Positions 44,401 to 55,020 of a stretch of 64,000 nt of DNA are shown in pieces. The notes beneath the pieces were generated by a model. That model did no database searches. It saw nothing but the letters and a program-made list of their open reading frames with translations, and had not been told where the DNA came from. Numbering within the stretch: position 1 is the first letter of the stretch; the number at the start of each line of letters is the position of its first letter. A program made the position numbers and the translations under genes. This DNA is from Chamaelirium japonicum (taxonomy: Eukaryota > Streptophyta > Magnoliopsida > Liliales > Melanthiaceae). Where the stretch lies: contig CANTAL010000095.1 in NCBI GenBank assembly GCA_947650365.1, positions 744,001 to 808,000 of the forward strand. Direction: 5' to 3'.

Positions 44401-47400
44401 TGTCCGAATAAATTAGAATGGATCATACGAATGAGTAAGAATGGATCGTACGAATGAAATAGAATGAATTGTGCGAATGAATTAGAATGGATCGGACGAA
44501 TGAATTAGAATGGATCGTGTGAAAGAATTAGAATGGATTGTATGAATGAATTAGAATAGATCGTATGAATGAATTATAATGGATCGTACGAATGAATTAG
44601 AATGGATCATATGAATGAATTAGAATGGATCGTATGAATGAATTAGAATTGATACATTCGTGCGAATGAATTAGAATGGATACATTCGTGCGAAAGAATT
44701 AGAATAGATCGTATGAATGAATTAGAATGGATCCTATGAATGAATTAGAATGGATTGTGCGAATGGATTAGAATGGATCGTACGAATGAATTAGAATGGA
44801 TCGTGCTAATGAATTAGAATTGATCGAACGAATGAATTAGCATGGATCGTGCTAATGAATAAGAATGGAACGTATGAATGAATTAGAATGGATCGTGTGA
44901 AAGAATTAGAATGGATTGTATGAATGAATTAGAATGAATTCGTACGATCCATTCGAATTCATTCGCACGATCCATTCTAATTCATTCATACGATCCATTC
45001 TAATTCATTCATACAATCCATTCTAATTCTTTCACACGATCCATTCTAATTCATTCGTAGGATCCATTCTAATTCATTCGTACAATCTATTCTATTTCAT
45101 TCGTACGATCCATTCTTACTCATTCGTATGATCCATTCTAATTCATTCGGACGAATGTATCCATTCTAATTTATTCGTACGATCCATTCCAATTCATTCG
45201 TATGATCCATTCTAATTCATTCGTCCGATCCATTCTAATTCATTCGCACGAATGTATCCATTCTAATTCATTCGTACGATCCATTCTAATTCATTCATAC
45301 GATCCATTCTAATTCATTCGTAAGATCCATTCTAATTCATTTGTACGATCCATTCTAATTCATTCGTACGATCCATTCTAATTCATTCGCACGAATGTAT
45401 CCATTCTAGCTCATTCGTACGATCCATTCTAATTCATTCATACGATCCATTCTAATTCATTCGCACGATCCATTCTAATTCATTCGTACAATCCATTCTA
45501 TTTCATTCGTACGATCCATTCTTACTCATTCGTATGATCCATTATGGATACATTCGTGCGAATGAATTAGAATGGATCATACGAATGTGTAAGAATGGAT
45601 CGTACGTATGAAATAGAATGGATTGTGCGAATGAATTAGAATGGATCGTAGAATGGATCAGAATAGATCGTGTGAAAGAATTAGAATGGATCATATGAAT
45701 GAATTAGAATGGATCGTGCGAATGAATTCGAATGGATCGTACGAATTCATTCTAAATCATTCATACAATCCATTCTAATTCTTTCACACGATCTATTCTG
45801 ATCCATTCTACGATCCATTCTAATTCATTCGCACAATCCATTCTATTTCATTCGTACGATCCATTCTTACTCATTCGTATGATCCATTATAATTCATTCG
45901 CACGAATGTATCCATAATGGATCATACGAATGAGTAAAAATGGATCGTACGAATGAAATACGTACGAATGAATTAGAATGGATCGTACGAATGAACTAGA
46001 ATGGATCGTACGAATGAAATAGAATAGATTGTACGAATGAATTAGAATGGATTCGTACGAATGAATTAGAATGGATACATTCGTGCGAATGAATTAGAAT
46101 GGATACATTCGTGCGAAAAAATTAGAATAGATCGTATTAATGAATTAGAATGGATCCTATGAATGAATTAGAATGGATCGTGCGAATGAATTAGAATGGA
46201 TCGTACGAATGAATTAGAATAGATCGTACGAATGAATTAGAATGGATCGTACGAAGGAATTAGAATGGATCATACGAATGAATTAGAATGGATATATTCG
46301 TGCAAATGAATTAGAATGGATCGTGCGAATGAATTAGAATGGATCGTACGAATGAATTAGAATGGATCATACGAATCAAATAGATTGGATCGTACGAATG
46401 AATTAGAATGGATCGTACGAATGAATTAGAATGGATCGTACGAATGAATTAGAATGGATCAAATGAATGAATTAGAATGGTTACATTCATGCGAATGAAT
46501 TAGAATGGATCGTACGAATGGATTAGAATGGATCGTACGAATGGATTAGAATGGATACATTCGAGCGAATGAATTAGAATGGATCATACGAATGAATTAG
46601 AATGGATCCTACGAATGGATTAGAATAGATACCTTTATGCATATGAATTTGAATGGATCGTACGAATGAATTAGAATGGATTCATGTTAATGAATTAGAA
46701 TGGATACATTCATGCGAATGAATTAGAATGGATCGTACGAATGAATTAGAATGGATCGTATGAATGAATTAGAATGGATCTTACGAATGAATTAGAATGG
46801 ATCGTACGAATGAATTAGAATAGCTCATACGGATGAATTAGAATGAATCGTATGAATGAATTAGAATGGTTACATTCGTGCGAATGAATTAGAATAGATC
46901 GTATGAATGAATTAGAATGGATCGTACGAATAAATTAAAATGGATCGTGGGAATGAATTAGAATGGATCGTACGAATGAATTAGAATGGATCCACCGAAT
47001 GAGTTAGAATGGATAATACGAATGAATTAGAATGGATTGTACGAATGAATTAGAATGGATTATGCGAATGAATTAGAATGGATCGTATGAATGAATAAGA
47101 ATGGATGAAATAGAATGGATCGTATGAATGAATTAGATTGGATACATTCGTGTGAATGAATTAGAATTGATCGTATGAATGAATTAGAATAGATTTTGTG
47201 AATGAATTAGAACTGATCGTACGAATGAATTAGAATGGATACATTTGTGCGAATGAATTAGAATGGATTGTATGAATGAATTAGAATGGATCGTACGAAT
47301 GAACTAGAATGGATACATTCGTGCAAATGAATTAGAATGGATCGTACGATTGAATTAGAATGGATCGTACGAATGAATTAGAATGGATCTTACGAATGAA

Positions 47401-48322
47401 TTAGAATGGATCGTACGAATGAATTAGAATGGATCGTACGAATGAATTAGAATGGATACATTCGTGCGAATGAATTAGAATGGATCGGACGAATGAATTA
47501 GATTGGATCGTACGAATGAATTAGAATGGATCGTACGAATAAATTAGAATGGATACATTCGTCCGAATGAATTAGAATGGATCATACGAATGAGTAAGAA
47601 TGGATCGTGCGAATGAAATAGAATAGATTGTACGAATGAATTAGAATGGATCCTACGAAATAATTAGAATGGATCGTGTGAAAGAATTAGAATGGATCGT
47701 ACGAAGGAATTAGAATAGATCGTACGAATGAATTAGAATGGATCGTATGAGTGAATTAGAATGGATAGTTTGAATGAATTAGAATGGATCGTATTAATGA
47801 ATTAGAATGGATCGTGCGAATGAATTCGAATGGATCGTACGAATTAGTAAGAATCGATCGTACGAATGAAATAGAATGGATCGTACGAATGAATTAGAAT
47901 GGATCGTACGAATAAATTAGAATGGATACATTCGTCCGAATGAATTAGAATGGATCATACGAATGAGTAAGAATGGATCGTACGAATGAAATAGAATAGA
48001 TTGTAGGAATGAATTAGAATGGATCCTACGAATGAATTAGAATGGATCGTGTGAAAGAATTAGAATGGATTGTATGAATGAATTAGAATGGATTGTATGA
48101 ATGAATTAGAATGGATCCTATGAATGAATTAGAATGGATCGTGCGAATGAATTAGAATGGATCGTACAAATGAATTAGAATGGATCGTGCTAATGAATTA
48201 GAATTGATCGAACGAATGAGTTAGCATGGATCGTGCTAATGAATTAGAATGGAACGTACGAATGAATTAGAATGGATCGTGTGAAAGAATTTGAATGGAT
48301 TGTATGAATGAATTAGAATGAA
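41401..48322. repeat. ~7.1-kb higher-order unit, second copy
   Basis: Switches near 42,706, 43,057, 43,419, 43,840, 44,943, 45,544, 45,747 and 45,917 reproduce the order and sizes of blocks in the first copy. Markers are at 41,895 and 47,191. The block before 48,322 ends with the GAATTCGTACGATCCATTC junction also seen at 37,809 and 44,937. Confidence 0.8.
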
Positions 48323-48995
48323 TTCGTACGATCCATTCAAATTCATTCGCACGATCCATTCTAATTCATTCATACGATCCATTCTAATTCATTCATACAA
48401 TCCATTCTAATTCTTTCACACGATCCATTCTAATTCATTCGTAGGATCCATTCTAATTCATTCGTACAATCTATTCTATTTCATTCGTACGATCCATTCT
48501 TACTCATTCGTATGATCCATTCTAATTCATTCGGACGAATGTATCCATTCTAATTTATTCGTACGATCCTTTCTAATTCATTCGTATGATCCATTCTAAT
48601 TCATTCGTACGATCCATTCTAATTCATTCGTCCGATCCATTCTAATTCATTCGCACGAATGTATCCATTACCATTCTAATTCAATCGTAAGATCCATTCT
48701 AATTCATTCGTACGATCCATTCTAATTCATTCGTACGATCCATTCTAATTGATTTGCACGAATGTATCCATTCTAGTTCATTCGTACGATCCATTCTAAT
48801 TCATTCATACAATCCATTCTAATTCATTAGAATGGATCGTGCGAATGAATTAGAATGGATCATACGAATGAATTAGAATATATTGTATGAATGAATTAGA
48901 ATAGATCGTACGAATGAATTAGAATTGATCGTACGAATGAAATAGAATGGATTGTACGAATGATTTAGAATGGATCGTACGAATGAATTAGAATA

Positions 48996-49000
48996 GATCA
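48996..49000. repeat. Target-site duplicate GATCA, left of copy R
   Basis: The five satellite bases just before the left LTR are GATCA. The same five follow the right LTR end. A 5-bp duplication is normal for Ty3/Gypsy integration. Confidence 0.9.
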
Positions 49001-49032
49001 TGTTGGGGGTAGCTGAAATCTGCCTTGGAGTT

Positions 49033-49048
49033 CCCCCCCCCCCCCCCC
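49033..49048 (+). repeat. Poly-C tract (16 C)
   Basis: An uninterrupted run of 16 C in the early part of the LTR. The length may be unreliable, since homopolymers are error-prone in sequencing. I see no matching run in the LTR of copy L. Confidence 0.85.
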
Positions 49049-49123
49049 ATGCTCACCAAATCACCTTGACAGGGAGCGAGATCCACATTGGGCTGAAGGG
49101 GCCTAGGCCAAGGGCACTCATGC

Positions 49124-49495
49124 AGGAGCCCGCCTAAGCTCGCTCAGGAGCTCGCCAAGCTCGCCCAGGAGCCCGCCTAAGCTCGCTCAGGAGCTCGCCA
49201 AGCTCGCCCAGGAGCCCGCCTAAGCTCGCTCAGGAGCTCGCCAAGCTCGCCCCGGAGCTCGCCTAAGCTCCGCATGCTCCTGAGTCAGACCGTCATGCAT
49301 AACAGAGACATCGGCACCACAAACGCACCTAGCTCATGCAGGAGCTCGCCTAAGCTCTCTCAGGAGCTCGCCCAAGCTCGTTCAGGAGCTCGCCTAAGCT
49401 CGTTCAGGAGCTCGCCTAAGCTCGCTCAGGAGCTCGTCAAGCTCTCTCGTGAGCTCGCCTAAGCTCTCTCAGGAGCTCGCCCAAGCTCGCCCCGA
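49124..49495 (+). repeat. GAGCTCGCC tandem repeats in the LTR, copy R
   Basis: Alternating ~21-22-bp units, for example GGAGCTCGCCTAAGCTCGCTC, repeat with small changes, and three ~43-bp double units are especially alike between 49,127 and 49,260. A unique stretch at about 49,270-49,335 interrupts the tract. It is the counterpart of 4,311-4,550. Confidence 0.85.
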
Positions 49496-49807
49496 CCCCT
49501 GTTTATCGAAGAGGTTGCCCCCGCGAGGACCGACTCTTGATAAATATGGGTGAAAGGACGGAGCAGTGCCGGGCAAGCTGGCCTTTGCTTCCTCCCTGAG
49601 ACCGCCCGGACTTGAACATTCCAGAATGGCCACCTGGCCGTGACAAGAAAGATGCTCTCCCCCACTCAAACCGCCTGGCAGGCTTGACGACAGAATGTTA
49701 GGGCGCGAGTACCAAGGACTGTCAGACCCACGCGAGCCAGGACGTGGGGGTCTAGAAGGCTCCGGAAAGAATCTCCACGTATCGGGCCACGGTAGGCCGC
49801 CTGTTGC

Positions 49808-49814
49808 TATAAAT
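49808..49814 (+). promoter_or_regulatory. LTR TATA box, left LTR of copy R
   Basis: TATAAAT in the context TTGCTATAAATGCTCACC, about 200 bp before the LTR end. A start near 49,840 would give a leader crossing U5, the primer-binding site and then gag. Confidence 0.72.
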
Positions 49815-50011
49815 GCTCACCCCCAGGCTCCATAGTAGAGGTTCGAATTCCTTTTCCCTACCACTTTGGTATACCGCAGCTCGCCGTTGTGCCACCGTGA
49901 CTGACTTGAGCGTCGGAGGGTCTGCGCTCCTAAGGGAGCCAGCCGTTCTCACGTTCTCTTTTCTTTGTCTTGCAGGCAGCCCGCACGGACCAGCGAAAAA
50001 TCCCCCGAACA

Positions 50012-50031
50012 TTTGGCGCCGTCTGTGGGAT
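50012..50031 (+). other. Primer-binding site, copy R (tRNA-Asp-like)
   Basis: TTTGGCGCCGTCTGTGGGAT directly follows the LTR. From the TGG onward its first nine bases equal the complement of the plant tRNA-Asp 3' end (TGGCGCCGTTGCCGGGGAT, from memory), with partial agreement afterwards. This form recurs in plant Tat-type elements. Confidence 0.8.
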
Positions 50032-50058
50032 CTTCGACTGGTTCCTGCGAGAACACCC

Positions 50059-51600
50059 ATGGCCACGCGGTTGAACGCCGGAGGCTCTCGTACCCCAAAG
50101 ATGGCTCCGGCGATAAGGGGGCGCAGGCGACCGACGACCCGTGCGAGATCTACGCGCAGCGAGCCTCCTGTTGAGACCCCTCAGCCCCAGGTCCCGCTCA
50201 GTGACCAACTCCTGTTGGAGATGTTGGCCACCCAGCGGGCCATGACGGAGGAACTGACGCGACTGCGTCAGGTTCCGACGGCCAGCCGGCGGTCCGGGCC
50301 GGCGAAGACGGCATCTCCGGTGCGACCACCGGGGTCAATATCGCATCCACCCACGATCGTTCCGTCGTGGTAGGTTTCCCGCCAGGAACCCCCGGTCGAG
50401 AGAGCGGCCATGCGCGGGGTGCCGGAAACCCCGCTTACGAGGTTGCAGAAGCTAGTAACCCAGCGGTCTAGCAACCAGGCGACCTCGCGGGCGACCATCC
50501 CTCACCGCCGCAGCCGGAGCGCCGATTCTGATGAGTCGGAGGCAAGGTCTCTAGGGCGGGATCGCGACCCGCGCCATCGGCGACAAGGGAAAGAGCCCGC
50601 GGTGGCTATTCCTTCCGAAGCTCGAGAGGCAACGGCCTCCCATAGACCAACCGCCACGCCGAAGGAGTCCGCGGGCGAACAGCGAGGAGGCCGCCGACCG
50701 GTAGCCCACGAAGGTCGCCGCGGGGTGGATCCGAACCTCCCTCGAGGGAGCGGGCATGGCCTCCTGGGACCTACGCAGCAGCCTTTGGGAGTTTTCCCCG
50801 GGCACTAGCAGCGACCCAACGCGACGGTTGACCTGCTGGAGGACCTCGCCGCCCGCGGGGGTAGCTCGCCCTTCACAAACGAGGTACACCAAGGAGGCTT
50901 TCCGCACCATTGGACCCCCCCGAAGTTTGTATTGTTCGACGGGTCGCAGGATCCCGTTGACCATCTCTTGGCCTACTGAAAGCTTCTGTTTTTCCGGGAC
51001 CAAGACCACGTCCTGTGCCGAGCATTCTCGAGCAGTTTGACCGGCTCGGCATTGAACTGGTTCCACAAGTTGCCGCCCGGCATGATCCCCGACTTTCCAA
51101 CTCTCTCTAAGCTATTCCTGGAGCAGTTTCGCTGCAATAGGCAGCCCCCGAAGAGAATCGAGTCTCTGTTTACCTTAGCCATGGGAGCTCGCGAGACGCT
51201 CCGGTGCTTCGCAACGCGATTCCGAAGCACCTACCTCGCTCTGGAAGACGCGGCGGGCCAAGATCGTACCATGGTGAGTGCTTTCCGGAACACCCTCCCC
51301 GAGGGGAGCAAGCTTCATGACGCGCTGGTGATCAAAGATCCTCGCACGATGGTCAAGCTCTTTACTCATGTCCAGCAGCACATTAAGCTCGAAGATGCGG
51401 GGTTAGACCGGAAGGGAAAGGCAGTCGAGCAGCCACCTCCTCCGGTTCTGCGACCTCTTGTCGTTAAGGCTGTGGAAAGGTGGGAGGTGCCACTAGCGGT
51501 ACCTTTGCCCGGACCGTCCGCAGCTCCTGCTGTACAGCCCGCTGAAGAGCCCGGGATCCTCAGAGGCAGCCAGTGGGCGACCTTGAGCTTCCCGGGGTAG
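50059..51600 (+). pseudogene. gag region of copy R (retroelement fossil)
   Basis: Gag starts near the ATG at 50,059, about 30 bp after the primer-binding site. The N-terminal part is basic and proline-rich (RGRRRPTTRAR, then PLSDQLLLEMLATQ). A linker follows, then the PF03732-type capsid region with SALNWFHKLPPGMIPDFP and LFLEQFRCNRQPPKR, and further helices with LRCFATRFRSTYLALE. The tail runs into the 78-bp repeat tract. The product would coat element RNA in cytoplasmic particles. There is no CCHC knuckle, and no protease or RT follows. The region is broken, with about three breaks. It is transcribed in the direction of the LTR promoter. Confidence 0.87.
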
Positions 51601-52010
51601 TCCGCCTTTGTGCGGACTTAAAGCAAGACCGGGATCCTCAGAGGTAGCCAGTGGGCGACCTTGAGCTTCCCGGGGTAGTCCGCCGTTGTGCGGACTTAAA
51701 GCAAGACCGGGATCCTCAGAGGCAGCCAGTGGGCGACCTTGAGCTTCCCGGGGTAGTCCGCCGTTGTGCGGACTTAAAGCAAGACCGGGATCCTCAGAGG
51801 CAGCCAGTGGGCGACCTTGAGCTTCCCGGGGTAGTCCGCCGTTGCGCAGACTTAAAGCAAGACCGGGATCCTCAGAGGCAGCCAGTGGGTGACCTTGAGC
51901 TTCCCGGGGTAGTCCGCCGTTGCGCGGACTTAAAGCAAGACCGGATCCTCAGAGGCAGCCAGTGGGCGACCTTGAGCTTCCCGGGGAAGTCCGCTGCCAA
52001 GTGGACTCTA
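51553..52010 (+). repeat. 78-bp tandem repeat, about 6 copies (copy R)
   Basis: GGATCCTCAGAGG recurs at 78-bp steps (51,553; 51,631; 51,709; 51,787; 51,865; then near 51,943). The unit encodes 26 residues including VGDLELPG and VRRCADLKQ, so copy-number changes keep the frame. Copies are nearly identical, which implies recent expansion or homogenisation. Copy L has about three. Confidence 0.93.
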
Positions 52011-52423
52011 AACCTAACCAGGATCCTTCGCGTTCACCTGCCATGAACGGAAGCATCCTGGCGTTGGCGTACCCCTCGAAGGGCGAGCCCGCCGAACAGG
52101 ATCATCGAGAGAAATTAACCGGGCAGGGGGCAACTAGCACTTATTAGTTTCCTTTTAAAATAAAAATGGTTTAAGTCTCTGAGTGTAGGGAAGTTTTTGA
52201 AGTCTTTTGTTTCGCTTAAACGTTTTCCGGGCTCAGAGACTATTGAGTTTTTACGAGCATGCCGAGGTTTTCGTTTGCATATACTTTAAAATAAAAAAGG
52301 TTGAATCGAATTAGCTGCCTCGCCCGGGGTATCACTCTCGAGATCGCTGCGAACTCCTAAAGCGGACTCATGAGCGAGACAGAGAAAGAAAGAAACGCAT
52401 ATGCGAACTCAGAAAGATTTCAT
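52011..52423. other. Spacer between convergent units, copy R
   Basis: AT-richer than its flanks, with A- and T-rich tracts such as TTTTAAAATAAAAATGG near 52,152. It corresponds, inverted, to 1,423-1,858. No gene was recognised. The sense and antisense units of the element meet here tail to tail. Confidence 0.6.
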
Positions 52424-52450
52424 TTCATTGATTAAGCCAAAAATTACAAA
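52424..52450 (-). terminator. Candidate poly(A) signals of the antisense ORF, copy R
   Basis: On the minus strand, about 20-50 nt past the stop codon, come TTTGTA (52,445-52,450) and then AATGAA (52,424-52,429). The arrangement is the same as in copy L at 1,398-1,422, so both motifs are conserved between diverged copies. Confidence 0.5.
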
Positions 52451-52471
52451 GGCAGTTGAGAGGCTGCGAGC

Positions 52472-55020
52472 TCAAGGCTTGCTAGTCTCCGCTCCACTGT
52501 CATCCTCTCGGCGCCGCTTCTTCGACCTTTCGGTCCTGTATTTCTCCACAGCGGCCAGGGTGCCTTTCTTGAGGAGATCGTCCAGCTGGGCTTGGAGGCG
52601 ACCTTGCTGAGCCCGAAGGCCTTCGGTGTGCGTCTCCTTCAGGGCAGCGATCTCTGTCTTCAGAGAAGCGACCTCGCCTTGAAGTTGAGCCGCCTCCCGC
52701 TGTGCGACCTCCCTGGCAGACACAGCCTCGTCTCGCTCCGCCTTAGCTTTGAGGAGGGCGGTAGCGGACAGGCCTTTGGCTGCCTCGGCCATGGTGAGGC
52801 CTGACACCAGGGTTTTGACCCTGTGGTGCAGTGCCTCGGACTCCGCCCTCAGCTCCTCGGAGCCCTTAGCTCGTTGAAGCTCGTGGATGTGCTCGTCCAC
52901 CTTGCGCTCGGACCCTCGAAGGTAATCGTCGCACAAGGCAGCCAGCGCCTTCCCGGCCCCAGCGACCTCCATGGCCAGCGCCTGGCTCTGCTTCTCCGCC
53001 TGCATAAGGAAGGTGAAAAAGTTAACAAGAATCGAAACTAAATTTTGTACAGAAACAGGTGCGGCGAGAAGTACCTCGGCAAGGCGTTCGCTTATAGAAG
53101 CGAAGGGAGCTCGGGCGAAGACGTTGCGGCCTAGCAGTTGCCGCAGGTAGTGGGGCACCCTCCCCTCTTCGGCTGAGGAGCCCGTGCTGGCGCTACCCGA
53201 AGCTTGGGTAGGGGGCGGCGCGCTCAGAGAGGATGTGGGGGCTGGCACCACCTCCGGGCGAGCTCCTTCGTGCGGCGGGCTAGCAGGGATCGCCCCGCCG
53301 GCTTCAGCTTCCGATCCTGAGCTCGAGGAGTCGGAGCCAATATCCACGAAGGAGGGGGACCTATAGATCAAGTCCCCCAGAACCTCTGGGAAGCCCGCTT
53401 CCTCATTGCCCTATCCAGGTGGCGAGGGCAGAGAAGCGGGTACGGAAGCTGCAGGGGGCGTAGAGGTCACAGCGGCGGCGGGGGTTCCTCGCCCACTGTC
53501 ATCGCGGGAAATTTCCCGAGGAGCAGAGGGTGGCACCCCGCCCTGCTGGACCACCACCCCGGCGGGAGGAGGTGGAAGCTCCTGCCCGCTCGGTCCCGCC
53601 CCTGGCGCGGGAGCTGATGGAGCTGCGGGCTTCTCCACTGGGGCGGGAGCGGCGGGCTCCGCCCGAAGAGCTTGAGGGACGGGCCCCTCCTCCTCGGAGC
53701 CTGGCACCTCCTTCTCGGAGTCCGTCCAACTGGGCTCCGAGTCCAAGCCCGCCTCCTCCAGCGCTTTTCACCGCTGCTCCGTCTGGGTGTTCGAGGGCGC
53801 GGGCCCCGCGCATTTGGCCTTCTTCTTCCCGCGGGCCTCCATCTCTGGCGTCAGCACTGCTACACGAAGAGGGACGGTCAGATCGCCCGGGAAGTAGCCC
53901 ATTAATATCTGGGCCATCCCGGATTCGACTTCCGCCATGGTTAGCGGGAGGTCGATGTTCGGGTCGTCGGGCTTGACCATTTGGATCTTGCGGCGGACAA
54001 TTGGAGTTGGGGCGGAAGGCTGACCTGGGCCGGCGTCCGGGTGAGGAGGTTGCGGAGGAGCGGAGGCTTCGCCCTGGCGGAGCATCTCCATGGTGTCGGG
54101 GTCATTGAGGCGGATGGGCGAAGCTCGCCTCCGGACCGTCTTCTTGCGGGTGCCTCCCGAGCCCCCTGCCCCCTTGCTGTCCACTTTGGAGGGAGGAGCG
54201 TTCTGCATCGGCGGAATAGCGTCGACCTCCTCCTCCTTCTTCTTCCGGACGATCTTCTGCTTCAACAGAATAGCGCCGGTCTTCCCGTCCTTCAGCTGGA
54301 AGGCAAAGTCAGGAGCGGTGATCTTCTCCGAAGTCCGCCCGCCGAGGTAGTGGAGGATCGCCTCGTCTAGAGATCGCTCTCGGTCGGGAGCGATACACTT
54401 CTTCTTCCCCGCCTTGTAGAAGGAGATCTCCCGGAAGACCGCCGTCGGGGGAGCCCCGGGGTGAGCCGGGACTCCGCTGTGCCGCCCGCGCCAGTCGCCG
54501 ACCGCCACGAAAGGATAGTCCTTCCAGTGGCGGTCCTTGCTCTCGATGGTGGAAAAGGGGAGCACCTCGCCAGGTCGCCCGGCGAGGTAGAAGTAGCCGC
54601 AGCCCGCGGAGCTGAAGACCGGCGAGGGCTTGAGGAGCCACTTTTTGAGCAGATAGCTCAGTGGGATCCTCGCCTTCAGGGTGGTCTCCAGCTGGGTCAG
54701 CCCGTAAAGTATCCCCCAGGAGTTTCCTGAGAGCTGAGCAGGGCAAAGCCCCGTCAACTCAGGAGCTCCCCGATGAGATGACTCAGGGGGAACCGCAGCC
54801 CGGACCACAGTAGCCCGACAGAAGCTACTGTGCCCTGGGGCGGCCTTCCCGAGAGTGGCATCTCGGTGACGACGATCTCCTGAGGGAGATCGATCGCCGC
54901 TCGGATACTGTCCCCAACCGGCACCTCGCTCGGGTTTTGCAGCCAGACCACCGCCCTCTCTGCGGCGGGCTCAGAAGCTTGGGCTGAAGCGGCAGCGGCA
55001 ACGTCGGAAGCGGAGGCCAT
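52472..55020 (-). pseudogene. Antisense ORF of copy R (PF04195-like gypsy-type transposon protein)
   Basis: This is the fullest view of the family's antisense ORF. It starts near the ATG at 55,018-55,020 (MASASDVAAAASAQ). The first ~200 residues show the plant 'putative gypsy-type transposon' signature: SGLRFPLSHLIGELL, LTGLCPAQLSGNSWGILYGL and, further on, AVGDWRG. A lysine-rich region (KIVRKKKEEEVD), a long Pro/Ala/Ser-rich linker, an acidic SPSFVDIGSDSSSS block and a C-terminal coiled coil ending in a basic SKKRRR patch follow. The biochemical role of this family is unknown. It is named for its occurrence in Gypsy-type elements, with no transposase activity shown. The region is broken, with about three or four breaks. 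It lies opposite to gag, with its own TATA-like promoter and poly(A)-like motifs. Confidence 0.8.
53000..53074 (-). other. Candidate 75-bp intron in the antisense ORF, copy R
   Basis: On the minus strand it starts GAG/GTACTT and ends CTTATGCAG/GCGGAG after a T-rich tract. It is AT-rich inside a GC-rich ORF and a multiple of three in length. It has the same position as 777-848 in copy L, and its splice borders are better conserved than its middle. Confidence 0.55.

Larger units (their letters stand above)
4919..49000. repeat. Satellite array A: 23-bp tandem repeat, 44 kb
   Basis: The monomer is a 13-bp part GAATGGATCGTAC followed by a 10-bp part GAATGAATTA, itself built from GAATG pentamers around the palindrome TCGTACGA. 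At 23 bp this stretch would hold about 1,900 monomers. Common variants are GAAATAG or GAGTAAG for GAATTAG, ATTGTAC or ATCATAC for ATCGTAC, and a longer 28-bp form. The array alternates between blocks on the two strands. No gene, RNA gene or non-satellite island was found. Monomers carry stops in several frames. Such arrays are typical of centromeric, pericentromeric or knob heterochromatin, but which of these applies here cannot be told. Confidence 0.98.
49001..50011 (+). repeat. Left (5') LTR of copy R, 1,011 bp
   Basis: It starts TGTTGGGGGTAG and ends CCCCCGAACA, so TG..CA and the longer inverted terminus are intact. The primer-binding site follows at once. It carries a poly-C run, GAGCTC-type tandem repeats and a TATA box. 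Confidence 0.93.

Noticed and set aside
4919-49000. CRISPR-like array (short repeats at regular spacing)
   Set aside because: Repeats are contiguous with no unique spacers, change orientation, and sit in a plant retroelement context. It is a tandem satellite.
52592-53041. Plus-strand open frames opposite the antisense ORF coiled coil
   Set aside because: Mirror readings of the coiled-coil coding sequence; the minus-strand frame has the conserved features shared with copy L.
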